Below, piece by piece: positions 25,317-34,067 of a stretch of 64,000 nucleotides of DNA (positions are counted from its first letter, which is position 1; the number at the start of each line of letters is the position of its first letter). The translations under genes and the position numbers were made by a program. Source of the DNA: Trueperaceae bacterium (GTDB taxonomy: Bacteria; Deinococcota; Deinococci; Deinococcales; Trueperaceae); assembly GCA_036381595.1 (NCBI GenBank), contig DASVCN010000041.1:62001-126000 (forward strand). The letters are read 5' to 3'. The notes under the pieces were generated by a model that worked only from the letters and a program-made list of their open reading frames with translations, searched no databases and was not told the DNA's origin.

Positions 25317-27287
25317 GTGCAGCGATCGCTCAGCGAGTCGTCAGTGTGGCGGTCGCTTGAAGTGCCCCTGAAACTGCAGTCCTGGCGGGGTCGGGCATCG
25401 GGATCTGCCCAGTATCGACGTTACTTGTTGTCTGGCCTTCTGCTCCTGGTGGGACTGCTAGCGGCACTGGTCCTGCGGCGTCTCTTCGAGGACGACATGC
25501 CCGCGAAACGACTGCTGGACGGGGCCGCTTCGGCGTGGCTCGCGTCGGGAATCGTAGCTCTCACCTTCGCGCTCTTCGCGTTCACGCGGATGGCTCCGGA
25601 CATGGTTGCGCTGCTCGGGATGACTCTCCTGCTGCTCTGCGGCGTTCTCACCCCGGAACAGGCGTTCATCGGCTTCGCGAACGAGGGCGTCATCACCATC
25701 GGAGCGCTCTACGTGGTCGTGGCCGGTTTGCGGGAGACCGGGGCGGTGGGCTGGATCGGCCGGCGACTGCTTGGAAGGCCGAGTGGCCTCCGCGCCGCCC
25801 AGATCCGACTCATGGCCCCGGTTGCCTTTCTCAGCGCCTTCCTCAACAACACTCCGCTGGTGGCGATGATGCTGCCCGCGGTAAGCGACTGGGCCAAGCG
25901 CTTCGAGTTGCCGCCGTCCAAGCTGATGATCCCTCTCTCCTACGCGGCGGTTCTGGGTGGCGCCTGCACGCTCATAGGCACGAGTACCAACCTCGTGGTA
26001 GCCGGGCTCTTGCACTCCTATGCCGATGTGCGCCTCGGGCTCTTCGAGATCACCAGACTGGGCGTGCCTTGTGCCATCCTGGGAATCGGCTACGTGTTAC
26101 TGGTGAGCCGCTGGCTGTTGCCCGACCGACGACCACCCATCTCTGCCCAACTCGATGAGCGCGCCTACCAGGTGGAGATGGTCGTGTCGGACAAGGGCCC
26201 GCTGGTGGGCAAGAGCATCGAGTCGGCCGGGCTTCGCCACTTGCCGGGTCTCTATCTGGCTCACGTGGAGCGGAACGGGAAGGTTCTGTCGGCCGTTGCT
26301 CCCGACCAGTTGCTTGAAGCCAGGGACCTCCTGGGTTTCGTGGGCGCCCTGGAGTCGGTCGTCGACCTGAACAGGGTCGAGGGACTAACCCCGGCTCCCG
26401 GCCAACTCGAGAAGCTGGACACCCCGCGGGAGAGACGGAGCCTGTTCGAAGTCGTGATTTCCAACAGCTCGCCACTCCTCGGCAGGAGCATAAGGGGGGG
26501 CCGCTTCCGCAACAGATACGGGGCGGTGGTCATAGCCGTAGCCAGAGGTGGGACGCGACTGGGCGGCAAGCTCGGAGACATCGTGCTGCGCTCCGGCGAC
26601 ACCCTGCTGCTAGAAGCCCCCGCAACGTTCTGGGAGGAGAACAGGAACAGCCGTGACTTCTTCCTGGTGAGCGCGGTCCCCGATTCCCAGCCCCACCGGC
26701 ACGACAGGGCCTGGATCTCCCTCACCATCCTGGCGGCCATGGCCGCGACAGCTTCTCTGAGCCTCCTGACCATGCTCGAGGCATCTCTCCTGGCCGGCCT
26801 TGCAATGATCGCGACGCGCTGCGTGGGCCGTTCGAACGCTGGCCGAACGATCGACGGGCAGGTGCTGCTCGTCATCGCCGCGTCGTTCGCCCTCGGTCAA
26901 GCCCTGGACGTGACCGGGGTGGCAGCGTCGATCGCGCATTGGACCCTCGGCCTCGTGGGAGACAGCGCACCGCTCGTGCTCTTCGCCGCCTATCTGGTTA
27001 CGGCGCTGTTCACGGAACTGATCAGCAACAGCGGTGCCGCCGTGCTGATGTTCCCGATCGCCGTCGCCCTGGCCGACGGCATGGGAGCAAGCATCCTGCC
27101 TTTCGCGATGACTATCATGATGGCGGCGTCGTTCGGCTTCGCCTCGCCGATCGGCTATCAGACGCATCTGATGGTGTACGGACCAGGCGGTTACCGCTTC
27201 GCCGACTTCGTTCGGATCGGGCTGCCGCTCGACCTCCTGATGGCGTTCCTCGTGGCGGCACTCGCTCCCGTTTTCTGGCCGCTCTGA
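25317..27287 (+). CDS. SLC13/DASS-type permease with two RCK_C domains
   Basis: 656 aa. After a short N-terminal anchor come TM bundles on each side of a soluble insert. The first bundle carries GFANEGVITIGALYVV and AFLNNTPLVAMMLPAV, and then CTLIGTSTNLVVAG, the SLC13 signature. Residues about 281-360 and 375-455 are two RCK_C (TrkA_C) ligand-sensing domains (GPLVGKSIESAGLRHLPG; SPLLGRSIRGGRFR). The second bundle ends with ASFGFASPIGYQTHLMVYGPGGYRF. It is a cation-coupled anion transporter; substrate (sulfate, dicarboxylate) unclear. Start is GTG. Confidence 0.88.
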   Translation: MQRSLSESSVWRSLEVPLKLQSWRGRASGSAQYRRYLLSGLLLLVGLLAALVLRRLFEDDMPAKRLLDGAASAWLASGIVALTFALFAFTRMAPDMVALLGMTLLLLCGVLTPEQAFIGFANEGVITIGALYVVVAGLRETGAVGWIGRRLLGRPSGLRAAQIRLMAPVAFLSAFLNNTPLVAMMLPAVSDWAKRFELPPSKLMIPLSYAAVLGGACTLIGTSTNLVVAGLLHSYADVRLGLFEITRLGVPCAILGIGYVLLVSRWLLPDRRPPISAQLDERAYQVEMVVSDKGPLVGKSIESAGLRHLPGLYLAHVERNGKVLSAVAPDQLLEARDLLGFVGALESVVDLNRVEGLTPAPGQLEKLDTPRERRSLFEVVISNSSPLLGRSIRGGRFRNRYGAVVIAVARGGTRLGGKLGDIVLRSGDTLLLEAPATFWEENRNSRDFFLVSAVPDSQPHRHDRAWISLTILAAMAATASLSLLTMLEASLLAGLAMIATRCVGRSNAGRTIDGQVLLVIAASFALGQALDVTGVAASIAHWTLGLVGDSAPLVLFAAYLVTALFTELISNSGAAVLMFPIAVALADGMGASILPFAMTIMMAASFGFASPIGYQTHLMVYGPGGYRFADFVRIGLPLDLLMAFLVAALAPVFWPL

Positions 27288-27471
27288 GAGTGCGCTCCAA
27301 GCGGCCGCAGTCGAGCGGGCGATCCAGCCGCCGGTCGAAGTCGCCGGTCGAGGTCGCCGCTGGTCCCGACAGCGAGGTGTAGTCGCCGGGACGAACCTTG
27401 ACAGTCGGCGATGCTGGGAATATTGTTATTTTTCACACACTTCGGGTAGGGGCCAGCGCAAGGAGCTTGCC

Positions 27472-28464
27472 ATGCCGCGCCCGTGCCACTCCTTCCCGTT
27501 GCTACTCGTTTGCGCGCTACCGCTGCTCGCCGCCTGCACTTCTACGTCTTCGCCGGCGGCGGCCTGCGGGCCCGGCCCTGGAAACACCCTCTACGTGAAT
27601 AGCGAGGCTCACGTGAGCGGCGACGGCAGCTCTATGGACCATGCCTTCCGGTCGATATCCGAAGCCGTCTCGGCTGCCTCCTCCGGAGACCGACTCTGCA
27701 TCGACACAGGTACATATCAGGAAGGGGCGCCGATAAACCTCGGCAAAGACGTTCATCTGGTCGGGGTCGCGGACGAACCGCCTGTTCTGACGGGCGCCGA
27801 TCTCTATACGGTGGTCACGGTAGCGGCGGATGCCGAGGTGACTCTCGAGAACCTGGTGATTTCGGACGGCGCGGGCACGAACGGTGGCGGGATATACACC
27901 GAGGGCTCACTCACGCTGATCAACACCACGGTAGCGCATAACTCGGCACTATATGGAGCCGGCATCTTCGTTGGCGGAGGGACACTCGTGCTCGCTTCCG
28001 GAGCCAAGGTGAGCGACAACGAGGCTACTGGCAATGATGGGGGATGGGGAGGCGGAGTATTTGTCGATCTAGGCAGGATCTCGATGAAAGCGGGATCGTT
28101 GGTGCGTGACAACGACGCCAACAAGAGTGGTGGCGGCGTCTACGTATTCCGAGATGGAACAGCATCCTTCGAAAGCGGTGCCGTCATCGAGGAGAACAGG
28201 GCAATGGTTAACGGCGGCGGATTTTTCAACTACGGCGCTGCGGACATCCGATCACAGTCAACGATAGTTCGAAACATAGCCATGCAGAACGGTGGAGGAG
28301 TCTGGCACGGCGGAACGTCGTTGACGCTGGATGGGGAGGTGCTCGTTGCCGACAACATGGCGGCCCTCGGTGGAGGCGTGTACGTCGTGACCGGTTCGGC
28401 CATAAGCGGCCCAGACAGCGGCGTTGCCGGCAACAGCCCCGACGACGTTTTCAACCAGCCATAG
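27472..28464 (+). CDS. Secreted lipoprotein with right-handed beta-helix repeats
   Basis: 330 aa. Signal peptide with a lipobox L-L-A-A-C22, so a surface or periplasm-facing lipoprotein. From residue 40 the chain is a parallel beta-helix: repeated turns ending in GGGIY, GAGIF, GGGVF, GGGVY, GGGFF, GGGVW and GGGVY, spaced about 20-30 residues with Asn-rich turns (NNxA-like). The pattern recalls polymorphic outer-membrane and pectate-lyase-like folds. Function is unknown; adhesion or polysaccharide contact is possible. AAGGAG precedes the ATG. Confidence 0.75.
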   Translation: MPRPCHSFPLLLVCALPLLAACTSTSSPAAACGPGPGNTLYVNSEAHVSGDGSSMDHAFRSISEAVSAASSGDRLCIDTGTYQEGAPINLGKDVHLVGVADEPPVLTGADLYTVVTVAADAEVTLENLVISDGAGTNGGGIYTEGSLTLINTTVAHNSALYGAGIFVGGGTLVLASGAKVSDNEATGNDGGWGGGVFVDLGRISMKAGSLVRDNDANKSGGGVYVFRDGTASFESGAVIEENRAMVNGGGFFNYGAADIRSQSTIVRNIAMQNGGGVWHGGTSLTLDGEVLVADNMAALGGGVYVVTGSAISGPDSGVAGNSPDDVFNQP

Positions 28465-28702
28465 CCTGGAAATTGCGGATCGCGACATCCTGGTCGAGGA
28501 GGTGCATAGCTCTGCACTCACGCACCGGCTCCCGGATGAGGACAGTGGACGAGCTCAGGGCTCGGGGAGGCCCTCGAGGTCTTCAGGGCCGGTCCTCGTG
28601 CCTAGCTTCGCCACTCAGACTCTTTCCTCCGGCACTGTTGCCGACACCTTTCGTGAGATTGCTGTTCCGCTCGGTATGAAAGTCGAAGTGGCGGTAGGTG
28701 GC
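28465..28702. other. Chromosomal spacer left of attL
   Basis: 238 bp between the lipoprotein gene and the integration junction. No credible gene seen. A frame reading into WALLDLNQRPIDYES is the translation of the tRNA fragment. Confidence 0.5.
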
Positions 28703-28750
28703 TGGTGGGCCCTGCTGGACTTGAACCAGCGACCAATCGATTATGAGTCG
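28703..28750. repeat. attL, 48-bp direct repeat of the tRNA 3' end
   Basis: Identical to 51190-51237. It includes the CCA end, acceptor strand, T arm and anticodon loop of tRNA-Ile2(CAU) but lacks the 5' part, so it is a tRNA fragment left at the far junction. Confidence 0.92.
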
Positions 28751-29163
28751 GTCCGGGCGGCAATCCGGCACTTTTCCTGAGTTCAATCGAAGTCGCTTCT
28801 GTTCGTCCTAGAGTGGCTTGGTCGGCTCGAGCCAGTTCAGCTTTCTCGAAAGAGGTCCGTCGAGTTCCGACTCGATTGCAATATGAATTGCACAACGCTC
28901 TTGCCATGACCACCCAGCCTTGAGTTGGGGAGAAGCGGGAGATGAATCTGCTCCCTATAACCCATGATGGCGTCGCTAGTCGGCAACCGAGCGAAGTTAG
29001 AACGTCATTCCAGTTTCTCCAACCAGAGCAGGACAAGGGCCAGAAGGCAACTGCTTCACACTCCACTTCACAGTTGTAGAAAATGATGTACTATCAATAG
29101 AACCACGCGACTTTGCACTTCGCCCAGCCCCGTCAAGCGTGGATGGAGGATAGAAACCTCTTG
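28751..29163. other. Element left-end spacer
   Basis: About 410 bp between attL and the first element gene. AT content rises toward 29090 (TGATGTACTATCAATAG), probably a promoter for the TIGR04255 gene. No gene supported; likely also holds integrase arm sites. Confidence 0.45.
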
Positions 29164-29955
29164 ATGGACAATCCGTTGAAGGCGCCTGTGCCGGAGGACA
29201 TACCTCTCAAGTTCGCCCCCTTAATTCGTGTACTGGCACAAGTACGCTTCCCTCTCATTGCTTCAATTCAAAAGCGAGAGTACATTGCTGCGTTTCAAGA
29301 AGCCATTCGTAAGGACTACCCGACTTTACGCCAAGAACGTACTCAAGAGCTAACTCTTGGGCCGCAAGGAGTCGTGAGCACAGAATCCTCAACGATCTGG
29401 CGCTTTACGGACCGTACAGGGAACTGGAGGGTGTCTGTTGCACCGAGCTTTTGCGCGATAGAATCAACTAAGTACAGTAGTCGGAAAGATTTCATTTCGC
29501 GGCTAGAGGTAGTCCTTCAAGCCGTTGAACAACATATCAATCCCCAGCTCGTTGACCGTATCGGACTGAGGTACGTAGACCAGTTGACCGACTTAAAACC
29601 GGCGGATATTCAAAGCCTCGTTCGGCCTGAAATTGCGGGGATACTGACAACCCCGGTTGCCGAAAGCGCACAGCTCTACACAAACGAACTTAGAATGGAA
29701 ATACCAGGAGGTCAGGCGCAGATGATGGCTCGGTGGGCGCTAGTTCCGCCCGGAAGCTCAATCGATCCCGGCTCGGTTCCGCCCGCGCCGTCCATTAGCT
29801 GGGTGCTAGATCTCGATGTGTTCGAAGAGTCTCAAGAGCCCTTCGATGTGCCGGAACTAACCACAAGGGCTGAAGCATTTGCTGAAAGGATTTATACCTT
29901 CTTTCGCTGGGTGGTCACGGACGAGTTTATTGAGCGATACGGGGGAGGCCAATGA
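29164..29955 (+). CDS. TIGR04255 family protein
   Basis: 263 aa from the ATG at 29164 (GGAGG about 13 bases before); an ATG at 29143 lacks a ribosome site. The N-terminal FAPLIRVLAQVRFPLIASI, the central IWRFTDRTGNWRVSVAPSF and LVDRIGLRYVDQL, and the C-terminal segment around FFRWVVTDEF are the conserved pattern of TIGR04255. Members are sporadic, found on mobile elements, and have no known function. The next gene starts in its stop codon (ATGA). Confidence 0.8.
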   Translation: MDNPLKAPVPEDIPLKFAPLIRVLAQVRFPLIASIQKREYIAAFQEAIRKDYPTLRQERTQELTLGPQGVVSTESSTIWRFTDRTGNWRVSVAPSFCAIESTKYSSRKDFISRLEVVLQAVEQHINPQLVDRIGLRYVDQLTDLKPADIQSLVRPEIAGILTTPVAESAQLYTNELRMEIPGGQAQMMARWALVPPGSSIDPGSVPPAPSISWVLDLDVFEESQEPFDVPELTTRAEAFAERIYTFFRWVVTDEFIERYGGGQ

Positions 29956-30722
29956 ACGTTCAAACTTCTGACCAGATCCCAAAACCAAACTGGCGGACAG
30001 GTACATCCGTAGAAGCAGCGAACTGGAGTCCTGAACCTGAGGAAAAGGGCGCTCTTATGGCCCAGCTTCTGACTCCCGTGCAGGACTCGACGGGCGCACG
30101 GATCTTCCTGCTTAGCGACTCCCTGATAGCTGTCATTCGCTCGTCTGTTGGAACAGGCTCAGCAGGGTACGGGGATGTAAGGCATTTCGAGAACTACTTG
30201 CCTTCGGCCACCTTGAGGTCGCCCGTTCATACGCCACCCACTAGTTCGACTCCAAGCGAGGACCTTTTTGAACTAAGGCGCTTGAGTGGCCTAACGTGGG
30301 AGCAGATTGCACAACTTTTCGGTGTAAATCGCAGAAGCGTTCATTTTTGGGCTTCTGGAAAAGAGCTGAGCATCACCAATGAGGAGCGTCTTTACCGTCT
30401 CTTGGATACAATTCGGCGATGCTACTGTGGCAGCGGACAAGCTACACGGGCGTCTCTGCTCCGGCCAGGCCCGCAGGGCAGCAGCCCGTTTGACCTTCTT
30501 GCTGAGGGGCGGTTGCAGGAAGCTCTAGAAATCTTAGGAACGCCCGGAGTTCGCGCGAGATCTCATGAAGTCTCCTTGAGCACCACTGCTCGTGCATCCC
30601 GTCGCCCACCACCACCCGATTCACTTGTTGACGCGCTGCATGATATCCAGCACGAAACTAGCGGCAGGAGCAAGGCTGCGAAATCTTCACGTCGAGACAG
30701 CGGTAGTGGGTCGGGGCGCTGA
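29952..30722 (+). CDS. Helix-turn-helix protein coupled to the TIGR04255 gene
   Basis: 256 aa. The N-terminal 95 residues are of unknown fold. Residues 97-150 contain a helix-turn-helix (LFELRRLSGLTWEQIAQLFGVNRRSVHFWASG) of XRE/sigma-like type. The C-terminal 60 residues are low-complexity Ser/Arg/Pro. The start overlaps the upstream stop (ATGA). HTH proteins commonly accompany TIGR04255 genes; the role may be regulation of the module. Confidence 0.72.
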   Translation: MNVQTSDQIPKPNWRTGTSVEAANWSPEPEEKGALMAQLLTPVQDSTGARIFLLSDSLIAVIRSSVGTGSAGYGDVRHFENYLPSATLRSPVHTPPTSSTPSEDLFELRRLSGLTWEQIAQLFGVNRRSVHFWASGKELSITNEERLYRLLDTIRRCYCGSGQATRASLLRPGPQGSSPFDLLAEGRLQEALEILGTPGVRARSHEVSLSTTARASRRPPPPDSLVDALHDIQHETSGRSKAAKSSRRDSGSGSGR

Positions 30723-31566
30723 CGACAAGACAACTGTCATCGGGCAAGTCGATGAAGTGGTCAAGTCCTGGAGACAGGGGGACTACGTCCTGGGTTCGGC
30801 CTGGACAGTACATCGCTTCAACCCGCAGGCACGCTTGACGAATGCGTCCGCGCAGGTGGAGGAAGATGACGTAGATCTAGTTGAGGAAGAGGTGCGGGGG
30901 CTGGTCGTAGTCACTCAGACTTGCGACATAGTGCGTACGTCAAGGGACCGACCGTTTATTGATGTAGTTCCCTTGGTAGAGGTTCCTGAAGAGAATCTCG
31001 ATGACGTACGGAAAGGTCGGCGACCAGCCTACGCTTTTATTCCGAGTCTTGCCGACCAAAGACTAGTCGCCTACCTTGACAAGACCACGACTCTCGAAAA
31101 GGCAGTCCTATTGACTTGGACTCGGTCTGAAGGATGTCGGACCGATACTGAAGCGCGTGATTTCACCCGAGCGCTTGCACGCAAACATCTTCGGTTTGCG
31201 TTCCCCGATGACTTCGTTGAGCTAATCGGCAAACTTAGATCAAGACTCATCGAAAAACATGATCGTCAATCAGATGAGGGTCGCGCACTCCGAGCACTGC
31301 GAGAGATAAGGGTTCTTGCCTCCCCTGACTGGAGCGCCTCAGAAATAAGCCTCTCACTGTACTTCATAAGAGATGGCGATCAGTCTAGCTTTGAGGGCGA
31401 GGAGTGGGTTAGCTACGTGGAACGCTGGCTCAGTAGGATTGAGAGGAAAGGCAGGTTCAATGACATAAGTGGAATCGCTGCGACGCTGTCGGACATGAGC
31501 GCTGAAGAGTATGTCTACAGTGATCAATTGGACCTGGATCACCTGTCCAGTGCCGACGAGGAATAG
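30640..31566 (+). CDS. Unknown protein with VTQTCDIVR motif
   Basis: About 308 aa from the ATG at 30640, which overlaps the HTH gene by 83 nt; GTG at 30706 (17-nt overlap) is the alternative start. Neither has a clear ribosome site. The hallmark is GLVVVTQTCDIVRTSRDRP followed by FIDVVPLVEV, a Cys-Asp-centred strand seen in uncharacterised proteins encoded on mobile elements. An acidic C-terminus ends in DEE. Third gene of a tightly packed trio; function unknown. Confidence 0.68.
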   Translation: MISSTKLAAGARLRNLHVETAVVGRGADDKTTVIGQVDEVVKSWRQGDYVLGSAWTVHRFNPQARLTNASAQVEEDDVDLVEEEVRGLVVVTQTCDIVRTSRDRPFIDVVPLVEVPEENLDDVRKGRRPAYAFIPSLADQRLVAYLDKTTTLEKAVLLTWTRSEGCRTDTEARDFTRALARKHLRFAFPDDFVELIGKLRSRLIEKHDRQSDEGRALRALREIRVLASPDWSASEISLSLYFIRDGDQSSFEGEEWVSYVERWLSRIERKGRFNDISGIAATLSDMSAEEYVYSDQLDLDHLSSADEE

Positions 31567-31635
31567 CGAGCGTGGGCGGTCTCGCTCGCGCTTGCCCTTA
31601 TAGTCACGAAGCCTCTATCGTCTCATGCTGGGAAA

Positions 31636-31661
31636 TGTGGTGGCGCCGTTGCGCCACCGCA
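31636..31661. terminator. Hairpin between convergent genes
   Basis: TGTGGTGGCGC and GCGCCACCGCA pair with one mismatch around CGTT. It lies between the end of the VTQTCDIVR gene and the end of the minus-strand gene at 31684. It is followed by an AT-rich but not T-only tract, so it may be a bidirectional terminator. Confidence 0.5.
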
Positions 31662-31683
31662 TTGAATAAGCAAAGTAACGACT

Positions 31684-32160
31684 CTATCGCCCCTCTTTGA
31701 TCGTCTCCCTCGTAAACTCGGTAGAGAAGTCCGGGTCAGCTTGTTCCAAGAGATCCCATATGGCGACAGGGTCCATGTCGCACAGGAACAGCAGGATCAG
31801 CGAAACGAGCTTAGTTCCTCTTAAGTCCATTTCATAGTTGAGGGACGAGACGTCACACAAGTGATGACCCCGAGGACCGAGCAGGCTTCGAAGGAACCTA
31901 ATCATCGCTCGGCCACTGTCGGTGATCCGCTTTGCGCTTCCCGCCGTTTGACTCAAGTACGCTGACAACTCCGTGTAGATCTGGTCACACCGCTCTTGTT
32001 TGTCCATGACTAGAACCTGCAAGACGTCCCGACCTATCCGCGGAGATTCGTCTTTTAATCCCGCGCCCTTTAACACACCTGCCATTGCATACGAATGGAA
32101 GTTATCGTCTGTGAGTATGGGGCTCTTCTCAGTCACTAGCTGCTCCTTGCTGGCGTGCAT
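31684..32160 (-). CDS. Hypothetical protein downstream of the integrase
   Basis: 158 aa, mainly helical, no family recognised. Contains RITDSGRAMIRFLRSLLGPRG and an acidic hydrophobic C-terminal half (LVSLILLFLCDMDPVAIWDLLEQADPDF). Its ATG overlaps the integrase 3' end by 32 nt; a GTG at 32136 would reduce the overlap to 8. Probably co-transcribed with the integrase. Confidence 0.6.
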   Translation of the reverse strand: MHASKEQLVTEKSPILTDDNFHSYAMAGVLKGAGLKDESPRIGRDVLQVLVMDKQERCDQIYTELSAYLSQTAGSAKRITDSGRAMIRFLRSLLGPRGHHLCDVSSLNYEMDLRGTKLVSLILLFLCDMDPVAIWDLLEQADPDFSTEFTRETIKEGR

Positions 32161-33424
32161 TGCCGCCCTTTATGAACCGGTCTACCGCCTCCTCAAGTTG
32201 CCTCTTGAGCGGCGCCAACTCCTCCTCCCGATCCAAGGAAAGCGACGGCAAACGCTGTTCTTGACCGAATAACATTCCTTCTACAACCGCCGCCACTTCT
32301 GTCTGCATGCTGGGCAGGACGTGCGAGTACGTGTCGAGCGTCAGTTGCACCGAAGCATGCCCGAGTCGCTCTGAAACAACCTTCGGATGCACGTTTTGAA
32401 GGAGGAGATGGGTCGCATGGGTGTGGCGCAAGGAGTACGGCTTGAGCTCGCTGCGCTTCGACTCGTCGATCGCCTCCACTGACCTGAGGATGGGCTTGAA
32501 GAGCCGGTGGTAGACCGTCGACGGATGAAGTGGTTCTCCGGAGGCGTTGGGGAACACGAGATCGCCGGCACGGTCGCCTCTCGCTTCCCGCTCGTGCTCA
32601 AGCAGGCGTGCGATGGTAGGGCTGAGCGTGATCTGCCGCTCCCCGCGGCGTGTCTTGGGCTTGTCGAACCGATATCCTCCGCGAAAGCGCACGAGAGTTC
32701 GTTGCACCTTCAGAGACGGCCGCGTGCTGTCAATGTCGCCCCATCGGAGGGCGAAAGCTTCTGAAGGCCGCAGCCCAGTCGTCGCGAGCAAGCAGAGCAG
32801 AACTGCTCCCTTACGAGCGTGAAGCGCCCCGATCATGAAGTGGATCAGCTCGGCCGGCTCGAACACGCTTACCTCTTCCCGCCGTATCTGCGGAAGTGAG
32901 ACGTTTCGAGCAGGGTTAGCCTTGATGAGATCCCAGGCAACGGCCTTCTGAAGCGCCTTTGATACCGTGACCATGCAGTAACGAATGCTTGCCGGGCTTA
33001 ACTTCCGGTCTCGCTCCAGATGGGCAACGAAGCGGTCGAGTTTTGCCGTCGTCAAGGCAGCAAGCTTCAGCTTGCCGAGGAAGGGGATCACGTCCTTCTC
33101 GAGCATGTAGGCCTGCCTCTCTTGTGTGCTCTCGCGGACGTCTCGGGCGCTGACATCCTCAATCCACCGTCGGATGAAGGCACCCACGGTCAGGTCAAGC
33201 GAAGCAGGATCGAAATTCCGTTCTCGCTTTAGACGCAAGAAGTCAGCAAGCACATTTTCTGCATCCGCGCGACTGCCAATGACCGTCTTCGAGGCATACT
33301 TCCGGACTCTACGGCCTGGCTTAGGACCCTCGACCCAGCCCATGAAGACTCTGACAAGGTACTTTTGATTCGGCGCGAGTTCGACAATGGACCCCGGAGC
33401 GCGGGCACGCTTGCGCCGACTCAC
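32129..33424 (-). CDS. int: Tyrosine recombinase/integrase
   Basis: 431 aa from the GTG at 33424 (GGGGGG before it); the frame extends to a TTG at 33469 and residue numbers here count from that longer form. An N-terminal arm-binding domain and SAM-like core-binding domain (residues 90-190) precede the catalytic domain: Arg234 (TTGLRPSEAFALRWGD), the Y-S-L-R348-H-T box, His371 (ERLGHASV) and nucleophile Tyr381 (LDTYSHV). The first His of the usual H-x-x-R box is Tyr345, a common variant. It should catalyse recombination at the tRNA att site, about 3.4 kb to the left. Confidence 0.93.
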   Translation of the reverse strand: MSRRKRARAPGSIVELAPNQKYLVRVFMGWVEGPKPGRRVRKYASKTVIGSRADAENVLADFLRLKRERNFDPASLDLTVGAFIRRWIEDVSARDVRESTQERQAYMLEKDVIPFLGKLKLAALTTAKLDRFVAHLERDRKLSPASIRYCMVTVSKALQKAVAWDLIKANPARNVSLPQIRREEVSVFEPAELIHFMIGALHARKGAVLLCLLATTGLRPSEAFALRWGDIDSTRPSLKVQRTLVRFRGGYRFDKPKTRRGERQITLSPTIARLLEHEREARGDRAGDLVFPNASGEPLHPSTVYHRLFKPILRSVEAIDESKRSELKPYSLRHTHATHLLLQNVHPKVVSERLGHASVQLTLDTYSHVLPSMQTEVAAVVEGMLFGQEQRLPSLSLDREEELAPLKRQLEEAVDRFIKGGNARQQGAASD

Positions 33425-33500
33425 TGCTGTCCCCCCTTCGAAAGGGAGGACAAAGAGGGCCTTCTGCAAGTCGAATCATCGAGCAGGTGGGGTCCCCAGT

Positions 33501-33740
33501 TCACGCTGCCCGCGCTCCGCCCTGCCCAAGCCAGACATGGATTTCCTTCCTGTGGAACCGAACTTGGCGCCCTACGTTGATGCAGGGCAGAATTCCGGTA
33601 CGCGCTAGGTCGTATACCCGCGCCTTTCTGACTCTGAGAATCTCGGCAACCTCCTCTGCCGTCAATAGCGGCTCGAGAGAACCATGAGGAGGGGAAGAAC
33701 TGGCGTCGGATGCTGGTGGGAATGCGTAATGCATATGCAC
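33501..33740 (-). CDS. Excisionase-like MerR/HTH_17 DNA-binding protein
   Basis: 79 aa. Residues 25-72 are a helix-turn-helix of the excisionase type (LLTAEEVAEILRVRKARVYDLARTGILPCINVGRQVRF, then RKEIHVWL). It lies immediately upstream of the integrase on the same strand, and two 17-bp direct repeats lie in its own upstream region. Expected role is directing excision and controlling int. Confidence 0.85.
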   Translation of the reverse strand: MHMHYAFPPASDASSSPPHGSLEPLLTAEEVAEILRVRKARVYDLARTGILPCINVGRQVRFHRKEIHVWLGQGGARAA

Positions 33741-34067
33741 ACGCTACGGTGGTGCAAGATACTGCGTCGTAATTTAGCTTACGCCGTCAGGGACGGTGCT
33801 TTTCCACCTGCGGGTTTTCACAAACTTAGGTGAATACTGGGCCGAATACTGGTCTGTCTAGGACAGCACTGAGCAGGGCACCTGCTGGTTTTCACGCCTC
33901 AGCAGCAATCCCTCAGAGTTAGAAGAGTCACGCCAAGATTTCCAAGCTGTCGCCCTAGTCATGTGCAGCGCTTGCGCTGCCAAGGGTCGCTTGGGCAACA
34001 GCGGCGTCGCATTTAGTTCTCCGCGGGTGGCGCCAGCGCTGGTAAAACCTGCTACCCTTCATCCAAC
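33741..34067. promoter_or_regulatory. Regulatory spacer upstream of xis with direct repeats
   Basis: 327 bp without a gene. It contains two near-identical 17-mers, CACCTGC-G/T-GGTTTTCAC, at 33805-33821 and 33879-33895 (one mismatch, 74 bp apart), and two GAATACTGG units at 33832-33840 and 33844-33852. These may be Xis/Int arm sites or operators for the xis-int transcript. Confidence 0.6.

Noticed and set aside
28424-28780. Open frame ending in WALLDLNQRPIDYES
   Set aside because: The motif is the translation of a tRNA fragment (attL); a known false-gene artefact.
28602-29066. Minus-strand frame across attL (VAGSSPAGPTS text)
   Set aside because: Antisense reading of the tRNA fragment; no ribosome site and mixed composition.
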